Source of the DNA: Takakia lepidozioides
Taxonomy: Eukaryota; Streptophyta; Takakiopsida; Takakiales; Takakiaceae
Direction of reading: 5' to 3'
DNA: 64,000 nt
NCBI GenBank assembly: GCA_030704615.1
Contig: CM060733.1
Span: 61,692,001-61,756,000, forward strand
Part shown: one piece after another, positions 43,701 through 57,644 of the stretch
Position numbering within the stretch: position 1 is the first letter of the stretch
Layout: each line of letters begins with the position of its first letter
Program-made: the position numbers and the translations under genes
Notes under the pieces: generated by a model
Told to the model about the DNA's origin: nothing
Database searches by the model: none
The model's input: only the letters and a program-made list of their open reading frames with translations

Positions 43701-44271
43701 TGTACGAGAGGCAAACAACACACACTATGGACTACAATCAGGGATATTTACATCTGATTTAAACAAAGCGTTCTACGCATTTGAGCACCTTGAGGTATGT
43801 TACAGCATGCATACTTCGGGATATCAGCAATTGCTTTTTGTCCATATTCTTTATAGGATTTAAGTTTCCTTATAAGTCGCAGTCAACTTCTCTGCTATGT
43901 GCACACACTGTAGGTGATTGTTTTTTTCCCTTTTCTCGTCAAGCAACTATCGCAGAGATCATAGCAACCAGTTGGCTTAGCCAGAGCCCTGTTCAAATGT
44001 GAGGTTATGGTTTGAATTGTTCTGCAAATGCCTCCTACTATCTTAAAAATGTGGATTTCATGTAGGAACTAATAATGTCTACACAAATGGTGTGATTTGT
44101 TTCCTGCAGGCAGGTGGAGTTGTTCTGAATGATTCACCAAGCCTCAGGGTAGATAGTCAACCATATGGAGGTTTGAAAGACTCAGGCCTGCAGCGAGAGG
44201 GTGTTAAATATGCTATGGAGGATATGCTTGAAATGAAAGTGTTGGTGATGAGAAATGTAGGTGTTCTGTAA
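40781..44271 (+). CDS. Aldehyde dehydrogenase superfamily protein (CalA/ALDH21-like)
   Basis: It oxidises an aldehyde to its acid with NAD(P)+. Eight exons (40781-40925, 41264-41382, 41723-41917, 42097-42477, 42726-42887, 43079-43350, 43686-43794, 44110-44271) join in frame to 514 residues, with every junction closing without a stop. Motifs: oxyanion/cofactor segment PWNFPLNLVAHKVAPAI, KPSSRTPLSA, FTGSGMAGW (Rossmann turn), catalytic Glu in MELGGNAP, nucleophile Cys in GGQSCIHMQR, EIFGPV, and PYGGLKDSGLQREG near the end. The GGQSC-type active site resembles bacterial lactaldehyde/phosphonoacetaldehyde-type enzymes and the moss/algal ALDH21 group more than common plant ALDH2 or ALDH10. No clear transit peptide, so probably cytosolic. 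The exon 4 acceptor is GAG, chosen by phase. Confidence 0.9.
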
Positions 44272-45120
44272 AAATGTTTGCAAGATAGCAATCTGATTTG
44301 GCAATGCTCCATCTGATGGCATTGTCAGAACCTAATTGGGGCTTGGCTTCAAAGATTGAGCTATGTAAGTAGGAAATGCCTATCTTTTATGGGAGAGGGT
44401 GAAAAACTAGAAAACAAGTATTCAGTAGCATGCGCAGACTGAATATATGTAGGTATGCTGGATATGCAGAAGATTGTGGACAATGCCGGTCTGTTTGCAA
44501 ATAAACCGTGCAGACAGTGCAGGGTTGAATACACACTTGGAAAACTTCTCCAAACTTCAGAAGGTTTATCATGATTTATGATTTATCAAGTTTTTAAGAT
44601 TGTAAGACTCGCTTGAAGTGACAATCCATGATATTTTCTCTTTTTATTGTTAACTGTGAAAAGTGTGTTCATTTCCAGCAAATTTACTAAACTTGCAGCT
44701 CAATGCAGGAGGCTTGGGAGCCTAAGAATTCTAGTGTAATGCTTATCATCTAGGTTTCTTCTCTATACATGTTAAGCAATACTGTTACCATGCATCATCC
44801 CGGGTACCTTTCCATTACTGCAGTCAAATAAAGTGTATGCTGTACTTGCGGAGTTAGGACTGCAGTACTAACAAATTACAGTTCCTTGTCCATGAAATGT
44901 AGTGCAGCTCATAGAAACAAGCAAGAAGTACAAATACTCTTTCCAGTCCCATACATGTTAACTCAGTGCACCTGCTCAACAGCTGCTGTCACCCAATACT
45001 CTCAAATATATGGTTGAAAACAACATGGGCAGCTGCAATTCGATTTTTTGTGATAATCCCATCTGGCTACCACTATATCTGGCAAGCCTAAAAACTGTAG
45101 CATGGCTATATCGGTAGGTA
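44272..45120. other. Convergent 3' region, no gene recognised
   Basis: This is AT-rich spacer between the ends of the aldehyde dehydrogenase and DUF3531 genes. No motif or RNA gene was seen. Confidence 0.5.
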
Positions 45121-48100
45121 TTATATCTTGTATGACCTGTGCCCAGTTTCATCGCTGGTCAAATCCTCGTCCCAGTCACCCAGATCCTTACCCCCAAATA
45201 CCAGCTGCTTGATACCAACATAGCTGCTCCCATCATATGCCAGCAAAGCACAAAAGCTGAATGAGAAATAAAATAAGACTACACGGGTACAATTTAGACT
45301 ACCAATGCTTTGACACAAATTTCTGAGTTCCATGTGTAGTATTAGAAAGCAACCAAATGATAAGAGAGAGAGCAAGAGGAGAGAAATTAACTGGATGAGA
45401 GTGACACAAGAGAAGGTTGAAAACTGAAGTAGTTCCAGTGAGCTCCGCACAGAAGTCAGAAGCCATCCATTCCACCTCTTTAGGTGGTGAAATATAGTAG
45501 TGTGAGGGTCTGGGTGTTTGAGATATAGCAGCATAGCACTTTACTAGTTAGAAAGAGGAGAGAGAAATGGGCTTACTCTGAGCTGACAGCAGCAAAAGCA
45601 TTTATCATCACATCCAAGGCTACTGGGTCTGAAGTGCCCAAATCCACCCTGCCAGTGAAATACAAGTTAATGATAAGTTTTTGCCGTAGTATTCGTGACA
45701 GCAACCACAAGGTCCAGAAGAAAGCTTAAGATGAACCACCTCACGCATTAAAAGAGCAAAAATGTCATACCACACACGGGCCCAATTGTCTTGGAACTCG
45801 ACGTCACCAATGTTGTGGAACAAAGCTGGCAATGCTTCTGCAGCCTGATCTGGACTGTAGCAAATCTTCGCATCCACTGGTGCCTTCGTCAGCTGCAAAC
45901 TCCATGTCCATCACACTAGATGCTCATCGACTGGTATCGCCCATGAAAACTGCTTATAAGCTAAAGTGATTCAAAGAGGAAGGTTCCAGAATGATCTGTG
46001 AAAGATGGGTGGATAAGCAATATGCAGACATGGCCAAATCTGAAACAATTTTTTTTCATGTGTGAATTAAAATCCCATCTGGAGTAGCAAGGCTGCCATG
46101 ATGTACAATGGGCTACCAGCCAGCATTGATAACATAGCTCCTACTGATCGGAATGCACTTCAAGCAGCTAGAAAGTGAAGAGCAACTGCCAGAGAGAATG
46201 GGAGAACATATGCTTGGTGCTACCCACCTGCAAGTTCATAGAGTTGAAAGCGCCCAAACGGCCCAGTATATACCATGAGCGGACTACCTGCAATTACCCT
46301 CATACCAGTCAACAAAGGAGATGGAAGCTCATTCACAGCTTTTTGATCAAAGAACAAAGTACACAAATGGTAGAGACAACCCTGGAGACATTTATAATCA
46401 CCTTTAGATGCGACCATGGAAACCAACTATGCATGGATGCTCTAATCTTCTGCCCCCACAAGCACTACTTGACAACATATGGCCTGCAGTCTTTAGATAT
46501 TTTCATCTGAGTTGCAAATTGACAAATTCTTCTACTCTTGCAGAGGCTCCTTTCTCAATAAGTCTGCTCACGAAAATGCCGATGTTGGCAAGGAGAAGTT
46601 TCTTCAAGGGAAATTTGTCGATGATGAGAGGGATGGAGGGCATACACCGCCAATGATTTCAATATCCTTATCGGACGGAGCAGCATAGAGCTCCAGCCAT
46701 ATGTGTGAGTCCGTGGGATCAAACCTGCCACATTTCTTTGCATCTTAGCCAAGGTAAAATGTATCTGTAGGGGAAGGTGTGAGAGATTGATTGGCTATCC
46801 GGCTTGACAACCATGGCAAGTTGCCCATGGTAGCCGAGAGAAAATCTCCAACTTCAACTCTTGGCTAGCAGAAGCATAAGCAAATGAAGGTGCATAGAGG
46901 AGACATGAGTTCCTCGAAGAAAAGGAATCCCTGTACTCACTCTTGAAATACAACAGCCATGGCAATAGCTGACCCAGTCTTGGCTTGGAGAATATCACGG
47001 CCCTTCCTTCGAACTCTCTCCTCCACCTGCAAATCCACACAAACGCAGTCAGACTAGTATCCACTCCTGCAAAGCTTGAAATGATGACAGGGTCCTGATT
47101 TTTGGAAATCTTAAATTGGCAACTTTAAGTGCTTTAGCCTCCAAGAAAATGTACAAACAGAACATACTTGGATCAGAGGTAAGGGAGCCAGGCACAGGCA
47201 GAAAGCGGGGAACAACATCTGTTCCTGAAGTAAATATCCCATTGAGAACATATACACCAGACAGGATTACCTCTTCTCTAACAGTTCCCCACATCAAAGC
47301 AACCAAGCAGGCCCAGTAAGAAAAGCCCGAGTAATTGATGGCAAAAGGACTATAGAAGTCCTTGAATGGAGCAATGGATATGTGGGTACATAACAATGCG
47401 TGGCAGCATAAGCTGAACTCTTATATGCAATGGTGCAGAATTAACCCTATGCTGAACCTTCAAGTTTGGAAGGCTGTGAACTCAATGAGAGTAACTAAAG
47501 GAAGGGACAAGCTGGCTGCCAGCATCCAGTAGCAAGTTGTCCCTATTAATCTGCAAAATCATTTCACTCTGCTCAAATGGCCGGACATTGCAGAAGTTAA
47601 TTCAACCAGCTTGAGCTTGCTGTTCTTAGGTAATTTTTAAAGTCTTGCCACACTTCCAAAGGAGGAGAGGAACAGGTACCATACACGTCGCTTCATTTCT
47701 TCTGGGTTGCCGAGAGCATCTCCAATGATTTCTTGAAGCTCAGCATCATCCTTGCATGCATTTTCTAGAATCCTGTGGCCAGATGAAAAAGACTGCTTGA
47801 AAGATGGGAAGATGGTGATGTTTCAAAGTTCTCCTACAAAATTGTGGAGCATTACACTGAAGTGAAAAGTAGCATGACTTCAAGGACGGCTTCTCATGTA
47901 GCCTTTCATGATATATATACCATCCAATCACACGAAGGGCTTAAACCCTGAGTGCACACTGGCCTTCGACATATTTGAGGCCTAAAGCTGTAACCTGAGT
48001 CCGGGCAGATTCTGGGTGCAACAACTGAACTATAGTCACTAGAGAGAACAATGGAACCCCCTAATCCACCTCGGAAAGCATTTTCTTAATGGATGTTACT

Positions 48101-49086
48101 AAACCCTCTACCGGCAGCATGTTGAGATGAGAGATATAGAGTGACAAATTGAGTTTTCGAGACTTGTTAGCATGTAAAATGAAACCTTGTTTCCACAAGC
48201 CATTGAAGGCGAAACAACCAAAAGTTACACAACGCTCTTGAAGGTGGAGCTTATCTCACTGGCATCCTGGTCTGCGAACCCGAATACTGTCCGCCTCAGG
48301 ATTATAACACATTTTCGAACTTCAAGGGCCCCACTTTATTACTTATGGGTAGCTACCCCTACTTTGTGATTGAGCTGAAAATATTTCCAGGTATCTTAGC
48401 AGAGGAGAGAGCAGCGAGAGCAGGAGTGTGCGACACCAGAAAGAAAGAAAGAATCTTCCAGTAGAGAGAAAGAGAGAGAAGGAACAACATACGTAGCCCA
48501 TTCAGGGTACTTTTCGTCCTCCTCTTTATTCCGCCGTCTCTTCTCTTCTTGGACTTTGAGCAGACGGCGTTCCCTAGCTCCAGACTTCGATCCCACTGCA
48601 TTTCCTCGACTACTGCTAGATTCCACCAAAACTCGCCTCTCTTGCCTACTCTTACGAAGCTCCCGAGATGAGCAATTGATTCTTTGTCGTCCCCTAGCTG
48701 GACAACCATCACACATTCCTTCAAAAGGCCAGGGAGACACTGCTGTTGCCGGAAAATAAAATAGACGTATGAAGCAGACAACCTGTCCAGTCCAAATATC
48801 TCGTGAAAATGCCTGTCATCCTGAGACCAATACATAACCAAGATTCACACATGGAGGAGACACGATGGATTTTAAGAGCTTCAAGAGGTTCCACAAGCGG
48901 AAATCCATGCTGCTGACGGTTCAAAGAGGTCATAGATCTGGAAGAAAAAAAATTTAACCTCCTCGAAGCGAAAAATACAAATTGGAGCGTACATTGAGCA
49001 AGATTGAGGCTATGACAGCGCTGCACGACCAGAGAGAGCTGTTGTGGGGTCACGGCTATCGCCAGCAAGGAAGACGCATCCGCCAT
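45121..49086 (-). CDS. DUF3531 family protein, plastid type, with a transaminase-like first exon
   Basis: DUF3531 proteins occur in cyanobacteria and plants; I know no firm function. Nine exons (49086-48993, 48742-48493, 47772-47685, 47026-46941, 46724-46646, 46287-46228, 45892-45771, 45648-45577, 45223-45121) join in frame to 317 residues. The conserved domain is in the C-terminal half: VEERVRRKGRDILQAKTGSA, FDPTDSHIWLELYAAPSDKD, SWYILGRLGAFNSMNLQ, IGDVEFQDNWARVW, VDLGTSDPVALDV and YVGIKQLVFGGKDLGDW. The middle has a Cys pair (CDGCPARG) and a charged Arg/Glu helix (VQEEKRRRNKEEDEKYPEWA). Exon 1 encodes TPQQLSLVVQRCHSLNLAQ, which matches exon 1 of the aminotransferase gene and ends in the same phase. 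The family name is from memory of homologous blocks, not a search. Confidence 0.75.
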
Positions 49087-50739
49087 AGCTGCTGTCACTG
49101 AGATGTCATGCCTCCACGAAAGGTCCAAGGCATCTCCATCATCAGGGCTTGTTGGGCAGTAACAAATCAAGGCTGCATCCTTGCAACTCCTGCTCTCTTC
49201 TCTCTCCTCCCTTGCTGCAGCTTAAACCCCAGCCGTTCCCGTTACTAACGGAATGTGTCTACGTTTCATAGCCCCCCCTTGGCAGATCAAAGAAATAAAG
49301 TCTTGGATTCTTAATAGTGAAACTGAGGTAAGAGGGAGTGGGGAGGATTTGACCGGGGCCCCGCCGGAGGAGCCCAGGAGGGTGCCGGGAGCCGGAAAAA
49401 GTACCGTCAGATGACCCGAGTGCATCATTCCTATTATCTTCCCACACAAATCAAGTTGTTTCCAATACTGTTTTTGAGAACTTAGTTTCCTTGAGGTCTT
49501 TCACTCCCAGTGGATTCCCTAGTTAGTCCTCATTACTGTATTAGGGAAGGGTCGTTCCCTTCCACACGCGGAAGGTACTTCCCGCAAATTGGGGGACCCT
49601 TCCAAAAGCCGAAGGTACTTCCCGTAAATCGGGGGAACCTTGCGGCCAGGGAGGCTCCTTGAATTACAAAGAAAAAAATTTGCCAGTGTTTTACGTTGCA
49701 AGGAAAGCTTGGCAAGCAAACATTTCTACTCGTTTTCTTACAAGATTTCCTCCTGAGAGGAGCATTCTTGATTTTGACATACAAGACTGGTCCTGGAGAG
49801 CTCATTCACACTGAAGCATGTCTGGAAGGGAAATTCCTATCCCACCAATTGAAGGCCACATGGTGAAGCTCTGAAACAAGCAGCTGTAAGCAAAATGTAA
49901 AAACCCGAACAAGTGGACAAGACACACATTCTCAGTTACATATCTGATCATGCAAGATTAATTGCTAGAATTCAGCCTGCTCCAATGTGCAATGTGTGCA
50001 CAGCAAATTTGATATTCCTTCAGGACCACAGCTTGTCAAATGAGAGAGTGAGGCTGTGACGTATATTGACTGTTTCGGTAATGAACTTACTTGAATGAGA
50101 ACTTTTGACTAAAAGCCTTGGTTGCTCAAGCACGTCGCATTCTCCAGTTAACCTTTTGGAAAAGGCAGGGCAAATAAGGTTTGTCTTGTAAGTCGCTCGG
50201 GGTAGGATGTTGATTAATCAACACAGCCCTGAGCAAGTTGTTTTTAAGGATCATGAACATGGTGACAGAATGCACAAGCAATAAAAAATTGAATCAACTC
50301 TGATGATCAGATGGCGTTTCTCGTAGTAGTCCGAGAGGTTGGTTCACTTCTGGTCATGCCACATTTGCTCTTCCCGTCTCTTTTGGACATATTCGGCATG
50401 GTGCTAGAACTTCGTGTAATTGCCATCATTTAGTTTGAAACCCAGTGCTCATCACTAGAAAAACAGACTTAGTTCACAACTAGATGGACAGTCCAAAATC
50501 TTACATGTGACAGATTGTCTGGAGGTTTCCTTGTAGACGACAACTGAGTTCCACGTCCAAAAACTCTCTAATGTTTGGGTATCAACATGTAGACAAAAGA
50601 CCGTCAATTTCTTCTCTAACCTCAAGGAGAGTGAACATTCAGAATGAATGGATGGACTAATTGTGCCTTACAGAGTGGATGCGCATGCAAGTAGATCCTC
50701 GTCAAACATTTGGAGAACCACATTCACGTCTACTTCGGT
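49087..50739. other. Intergenic region, short repeat only
   Basis: No exon chain was seen. It holds the DUF3531 promoter and the NUP85 3' UTR. The only structure noted is the 40-bp tandem repeat near 49,571. Confidence 0.5.
49571..49650. repeat. 40-bp tandem repeat, two copies
   Basis: GAAGGTACTTCCCGCAAATT at 49571 recurs as GAAGGTACTTCCCGTAAATC at 49611, with the following GGGGGA(C/A)CCTT also shared. The period is 40 bp. The unit contains the inverted word GGAAGGTACTTCC. Confidence 0.8.
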
Positions 50740-53700
50740 TCATTCTTGCAAAATGGCACGACCCAAGTTGCAGGCTAGTGCAAGACGAACTCTCTGTATT
50801 GATGGACCTACAAGATCTCGTGGATTAATTCCATCAACATCTCCTCGAACTTTCGCTAGTGAAAGCTCTTGCAGTCGGCTCAACAAGACATGGGTTTCAC
50901 CTGCATTGAGCAGGGGCTGCTCTGGCCACTCAAGCAACTCTACCTGCCCCACGCACCCAACAGTCCATGTTGACTTTAGGACACCACTATGATGCAAATT
51001 CTGTGTGAAAGAGAGTTTTCAAATTGGAAGATTGGATCGATGATCACATTGTTTGGCAGCAATCTTCAACCGACAGCTTCGACTGATACGCAACAAGGAG
51101 ACTATGCTTCAGGCGAGTGCAACAATGATCTCTAACAAAATCCAATATCATCAATAGTAACCGTCACGGAGAGACGGGCTGAGGTGAAAACATACCGAGT
51201 CACACAGCAGAGGTAGCCAAAACCGTTGAGGAGTGACCTGAGGTTTCAGAAGCTGCACAGGTATGGGCACACCATAGCTCATCATGATAAATCACACCAC
51301 ATCCACATGTTATAAAGACCGTTCAATGTTTGTGTGCTGAGTTGCCAAAGCAAGGCAAGATCACAGAGATTTAGAGCAAACATAGGATTTAGTGCAGCTA
51401 CTGCCCAAACGGAGCCAATTTTTCATGCAAACCAGCAAGGAATGAATCAAGCTTCTGATAATGTTTATCTCAACATCACAGAGTTCCAACTCCCATCGCT
51501 GACATGCAACTGATTACAATCGTACAGTCCCCCAAAATTGTACCTAATTGAGTCCACTTTCACTACTGCATATAAAGCAAGGTGTATGTACCTGCAAAAG
51601 AGAATCAGCAGCCTGTCTAGCAGCTGCTACCAGCTTTTGTGAGTCTGGGACTTTAGATCTCATCTCCCATATGCTCTGCAATGCTACCTTGAACTCCCTA
51701 TACCTGCGCATGCATCAGTGTAGTCATGGCATGCATCAGTATATGAAAGTGGTTTGGGAGAGGAGCGACAGACCTCAAACAATAGAATACCGCTATCTAA
51801 TGGTGGTTACCAATCAAAGGGTCAATTATGCGAAGCTGTGGTCCTCTAGATATCACAACCTATTTTTTAGAGCATGGCACAATGCTGACAGTTTCGGGTA
51901 GAGAGGGTTTCACATGGTCCCAGCCAACGCAATGGCCAAGCAAGTATTAGGCTCTCCCCTCCCATTCGGTTTCAGACATGAAAGTAGCTTGCAGTGCTCT
52001 TCACTGTTCTCTTCAGGGATCAGACACCGCATTTTGGGAGAACGCTAAGTAGACAAGAGCATCACTACCCCTCAGTCCCAGATCCATGGCTTCCCCTTGC
52101 TTTCAGATCCCATTGTTCTCCACAACATTGTTATCAAAAATATGTACTAGCTCATTACTTGTATGCAGGCCAGTTCAACAATGTGTCTAAGACAGGTAAA
52201 AACTGTCTAATTAGATCAAGTTGGACAGATTGCTAAGGGTTTCACAACCAGGAAACCAGGGGCAGCAGCTGATTGATTAAGACACATCAATCTACAAGTT
52301 AGTCAAGGAAAACTTTTTGGGTGATGTCACGAACAGAACTGACCTATGTAAAAAGGAGAGACCTCGAGTAGCATGCAGTTCAGGACCCAGCAGATCCACC
52401 AAGCCCTCGAGATGCTGCAAAACAATAGCCCAAGAACCAGCAGCATCACTCCCCCTCTCTGCAGAAGAGTCACTTCTCAATGGTGTGTAGACTCTACCAT
52501 TCTGCAGGTTTACAACAGCCTTCTACTACCTTAAGACTCTCAGTCTGGGCCCCAGTAATTCCAGCAGACACTGAAGCCAGAAGCTCATCTGCGACTGCAG
52601 ACAGGCGGCGGTCATCGTGGGCCCGCTGGAGCCATGCAATGCCAGCACCCTTGCGCCCATGTTTCCAATTATGCACTCCTGCAACCTGCAGTACCGATTC
52701 TTTAGAACAAAAGACACATGCATCGCTTGTGCCCTTGACTGCTTTGAGAATCCCAGAAAGAGCGGTAGTTAAAACAGTGCCCAGGGTTCCCATATTGATC
52801 ATAAAACAAGGTATGGGAACATCACCCTATTGATGGTCGTAGCCACAGCTTCCAGATCATAAAGCCTGCACACCTCCAAAGCCTGTTGATACAGAAGGAA
52901 CTTTTGTGTGTGAAAAGATATTCTGTTACAACTCTAGCTATGTCATCCTTGGTAATCTATCAATTCTATATACCATTCTTAATACCCCCATAAGGTCAAG
53001 GAATAGCTATCGCTGAACAGAAACATCCTTCACTACTGGAGAATTGAAAACAACCTCTAGAAAACAGAACACCATACCTTGAGAGCAACACAATCGCCGC
53101 TTGACACTGGCTGTTTCAGAAGCAAGGATTCTAGCATCCCTAGTCCTTCTCTTGGACAGAATGAAAGGTACACAGGAGCTAGCTGCGCCAGGCCCCGACA
53201 ACCGTTTACAGCAAAAAAGTCATCAATACAGAATGGCTGCAAATGAATCACTCCAGAATCTACCGCTTGCACCTGTTATATCAAACCCTAATCAGAAAGT
53301 TTCTGACTTGACAAACCAATGAGAAAGACAGAAAGTGAGTTGAAGGCATTACTTGAGACACTAAATGTCGGTAGCTACACGCAGGAGGGTGGTTACATTA
53401 TGAATGGTAAACATAAGATAGAATGAGCAGAGGCCGCTAAATTTTAGCAAGTCAGGGGAGAATTTTAGGTGAAAACTAGAAATTTTCCTTGCAGAAGGGG
53501 GAATTGAGATTTGAGGTTTCAGATGGCATTGGCCTAGGTTTGGGACGTTCTTTGTGACACCCATTACTCAATTGCACCCCATATGCAGCAACAAACGGAT
53601 CTCAGACAAGCTGGCACTGGCTGCAATGTTCAGACCTGCCAAGTGAGTGGATGAGAAGCAAGGACTTGTGCATAAAATAATCGGTGGAGTTCTTCCAAAC

Positions 53701-56700
53701 TGATGCCACCAAGCGTGTCTCTTTCTTCTCCTAAAAGTGCTTGAGCATACTTGCTCTTGGCAGTCAATAATTCCATCACATGTGACATGAACCTGAAGAA
53801 ACACATGCCACAATCATTGGTCATGATGTGTATCATCCAAAGATCACCACACCAAGGAAACTCTATCATGTTCATGAGGAAATTGCCTCAAGGACAAAAG
53901 GTTCAACTTACCAGGGGTCAAAGACTCGGGAGCACTCAGCAACCACCACCTGCATAAATAACCAGTGTTGTCTCATCAAGATTAAGTCCAGGTCAATTAA
54001 GGACCGAAAGACAAAACAAACTGCCCTATCTATGCCGAAACAGATTAATGAAAGCTAAGCCCAGCACGCTGACCAATATGAATTACAGACACCAAAAATA
54101 GAACCTCAGTATCATCGCCAAGTATCGCCAGCATCAATTCCTGAAGTGGATCATTACTGGATGCAGCTTCATCAATACTTGAATTAGCTTTGGACTCGAC
54201 ACATTTGATAGCATAGCCTGCTAACCCTTCTGACACCTGCTCAGAACCACCCAGTAATCAGAATGAAGCACAGAACTCGGTATTGAATCATAATTAAGCC
54301 TGCAGGTGTGAAAGATAGCCTTCAGATACTGCACATCCACATGTTTTCACACTGAAATACCTTAGTCACACATGAGGCTCATCACTGCTTGATGACACAT
54401 CATAAATTTATAACATTTGATTTAAATACATAATTTGTTATCTCCATTTTTAGGATTTTGCATGCAGAGATGTCAAGGTTTTATGGGTTTTGGTATAAAA
54501 TGCTGGTGGGTTTTTTTAGTAAAGAAGCTTGAAGGATTTATATCTCTTGAAATCTGCAGACTCTGGACATCTGTCCCATGCAGAAGCATTACACTTCTCA
54601 GCACAAGATTGTCATACTTGCATAGATCAGTAACCCAAGACAACAGAGGTAATGACCATGTAAAGCACTATAACAGAGGGACATACCTTAGAGAAAGGTT
54701 GGACGTGGAGGAGATGAGCCACGAGGAGCTCCATCCAGTGTGACGTGGCACTGACCAGATCCCCCATGCTGCCCAACAGCAGCTTCAGTAGCTTCTTAAG
54801 ACCCTGCAGTGTGTTATGGTGATTACACTTCTCCCAATAGTCGCTCCCGTCCAGTTTAGCCACATGCATCCGCCATCTCTCCCACTCCTACACCATCCCC
54901 CATGTGCATTAGGCCAAGATATATCAAACTCCAAACCGATCGCAAAACAAAAGTGGAAATGTAAGCATCTAATCGAGAGGGAGTGAAAACTCAGCAGGTG
55001 ACATGCCTTGGCAAACTCTGGCTTAAAGTTGAAGGCAATGCCAGGAGCACCGGCAGGTAGACTAGGACGCAGCCGGGGCATCTTTGAGATGAGCACTGCC
55101 ACTGTTTCCACGAGCCCATTCTCTACCTGTTCCATCACCCATATGGATATCAGGAGCTTAATGGTACTTGCATTAATTTCACCGTAGTAGTTCCTTAAAA
55201 AACAAGCCATACATGCTACTTGCAAATCTCTGTAATTGACTTCAGAGACAAGAGGCTCACTGAACGGTTGTCAATTTGGTCATGTTGATAAGAGCCATGC
55301 ATCCGCAGCAAGTTAATCTGCAGCCAATACAAGCCATGATTCAGATGTCAACATGGACAGAGTGACACCACCTAAACTTAGCCACACACTACATCTGTGC
55401 AAGCATACATACACGGTTTTAAGGGGTGATTAGTGGTAACACAGAGCCACAAACTAGCAAAAGTTAGAGGGATCCCGACCACTATGTCAAGCCAGCCAAC
55501 TGCAAGGGCTGAAGCGACTCCCTCCCAGTATTCAGCATCATCCTCTGGAAACTGACATAGCCCACACCTTCAAGTGGTCAGTTTACATACATTAATGACT
55601 CGGTGTAACCCCCACCCTCAGGCAAGACAAGAGGACAGTATTTTCCACAGTAGGAGCACAGCGACTGACAGCGATACAAAGATACACAGACAGACAGTCA
55701 CATCAAGCTGAAACTTTGATAAACACAGTGCATGTAAGCAATGTTCTGCAAAAGTACTCAACCACTTTTTCTCACATAATCAGCAGCAATAAACATCTAT
55801 AAAAAAAAAGAGAGAGGAGGCTTTGACACCCACCCGCAAGTTTACCAACTTCTGCTGAAGTTTGACAAGCTTGGACTGAAGTGTTGCACTGGGCAGCGCC
55901 CCATCATAGCTCTGCAAGGATACCAGACCCTCTTTGGTCATAAATATCCTGATATATTAAAGTGAAAACGGTGCCTAGCCACCTGTAGATGATGCTGGCA
56001 GCATGTAAAATCATGATGGCTAAAAACCAAAGATAAGTGGAAGATGTCAAGTAAATTGCTTACAGCCAGCCAGTCAACCAAGCGTTCTGGAAGCCATGAT
56101 GCTGCATTCTTGTCTACATAAAAGATTTCCAACAGGTCCCAAACTGCCTTCACAGTTGTCGGCTCCTGCTTCACACAGAAATATACAAGCAGACAAAGTC
56201 TTACAAACGTGATTCAAAATCCTCTTGAATCTTTGGACTAGAAAAGAGGTAAGAGAGAGAGGTTTGTGTCCCATCACAGGATATCCTGCTTGTTATGTAA
56301 AAGATGTATTGAAGGTCCCAAGATAAATACCTATATCATACAAAGAGGAACTACTGGTTGAAAATTTTGGACGTTAGTTACTTCAAGGACAGCCCCCATT
56401 CTGAACTCAGAATTTATATATGTTTGTCTGACAGTCAACGTGCACAAAGTTGGAGATTAGTTTCAAAATGCAGGACGCATCCCCAAATCCCAATCCATTC
56501 CAAGTTCTGAGTTGACAAAAACTCAAAACAAAAAAGCGAGATCCACAATTAAGCCAGCATCTCAACCTTGCCTTTGAAGTATCACTAGAACGGTGTACAG
56601 CTGAGCCTGCTGGACCCTTGCTGGACCCAAGGGTGGCACTAATGCTGTGGCTGTACTCCAAAACATTTTGCCACCTGCAAATACAAACCCACAGTGTTCC

Positions 56701-57644
56701 CCTCAAACGTACTTTTCCACTAAATTTCGGTGTTTTTGCACCTAGGACTGGACATACAACTTCAGAGCATATTATATTGCCTTCCAAGTGAAATTTGCCC
56801 CATTTTCCCCCTTCATCATGTGATGCTACCATCGTCCCTGAATATTTGGGACCTCAGAGGCCGTCTGAAAGCGCAAGAAACCGAAGCTTCTAAGCAAACA
56901 AGGAGACAGATTTCGGCACATTCGGGCAAATTCAATAGTTCCACAAAAATTGTCTCCTCGGCACTTCACTTCCACGCAGTCCTACGCAGCTAATAAATGC
57001 CTTTTGGGGAGTCCACTTTCAAGAGCTAAGAAATCGAAACACCGTGCTTCTTTCACAGTACTTCGTGCATGATGCATCTCCAAAGATCACTAATATTGAC
57101 TTCAGCAACCGAAACAACTTCTGGAAACGTAAATGCAGGTCAGCCTCAGGGGGCTGCGTTTTAGAGCAGCTTATCATAGCCCGATATACATTCCCGTTCA
57201 TATCCAAGAAGGTTGAAGAGAAGGCCGCGGGTGCACTCACCAATCGGCAGCAACGCCCCTATTCGGAGTGTCAAACTGGAACAACTGCTGCTTCTGGTTT
57301 TGCAAGTACGCAAAGGCTTGAACAGAGACATACGCAATGCGTCGCTTCTCTGCGAATCCCTGGCTCTCATCCTTCTTCCCAAGCTGGATTTCAACCACTT
57401 TTCCGCCCCCGTCCGCCTCGGCGTTGAGGGTAGCTACTGTACCAGAATTAGAGTCAGCAGAGGGAGGCTGGGCCAGGTAAGAAACGCGAAGGCAATTTCC
57501 ATGGTTCCACGATAACAGGATGCGGGGCACTCCTTTGACACAGTGATGAACAGTGTACACGACGCTTGGACTCTGCTCAGAGAGCCGTTCTTCATAGGGC
57601 ACAAGAATGCCGCCATTGTGGCCATTATTAGAGGGCATTCCCAT
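50740..57644 (-). CDS. NUP85: Nucleoporin NUP85 (Nup107-160 / Y complex)
   Basis: NUP85 is a scaffold subunit of the Y complex of the nuclear pore, with roles in mRNA export. About 17 exons are readable on the minus strand over 6.9 kb. Exon 1 (57644-57237) encodes a beta-rich N-terminus with VKGVPRILLSWNHGNCLRVS and GKVVEIQLGKK. Later exons give DWWQNVLEYS, KNAASWLPERLVDWLA (56171-56065), SKLVKLQQKLVNLR, ENGLVETVAVLISKMPRLRP (about 55,125), SHWMELLVAHLLHVQPFSK, GGISLEELHRLFYAQVLASH (about 53,700), AGVHNWKHGRKGAGIAWLQ (about 52,690), TPQRFWLPLLCDS (about 51,220) and a last exon ending VRLALACNLGRAILQE. These match plant NUP85 from end to end in order. The start ATG follows an in-frame TGA. Many inner exon edges are approximate. 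No frameshift was noticed. Confidence 0.93.
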
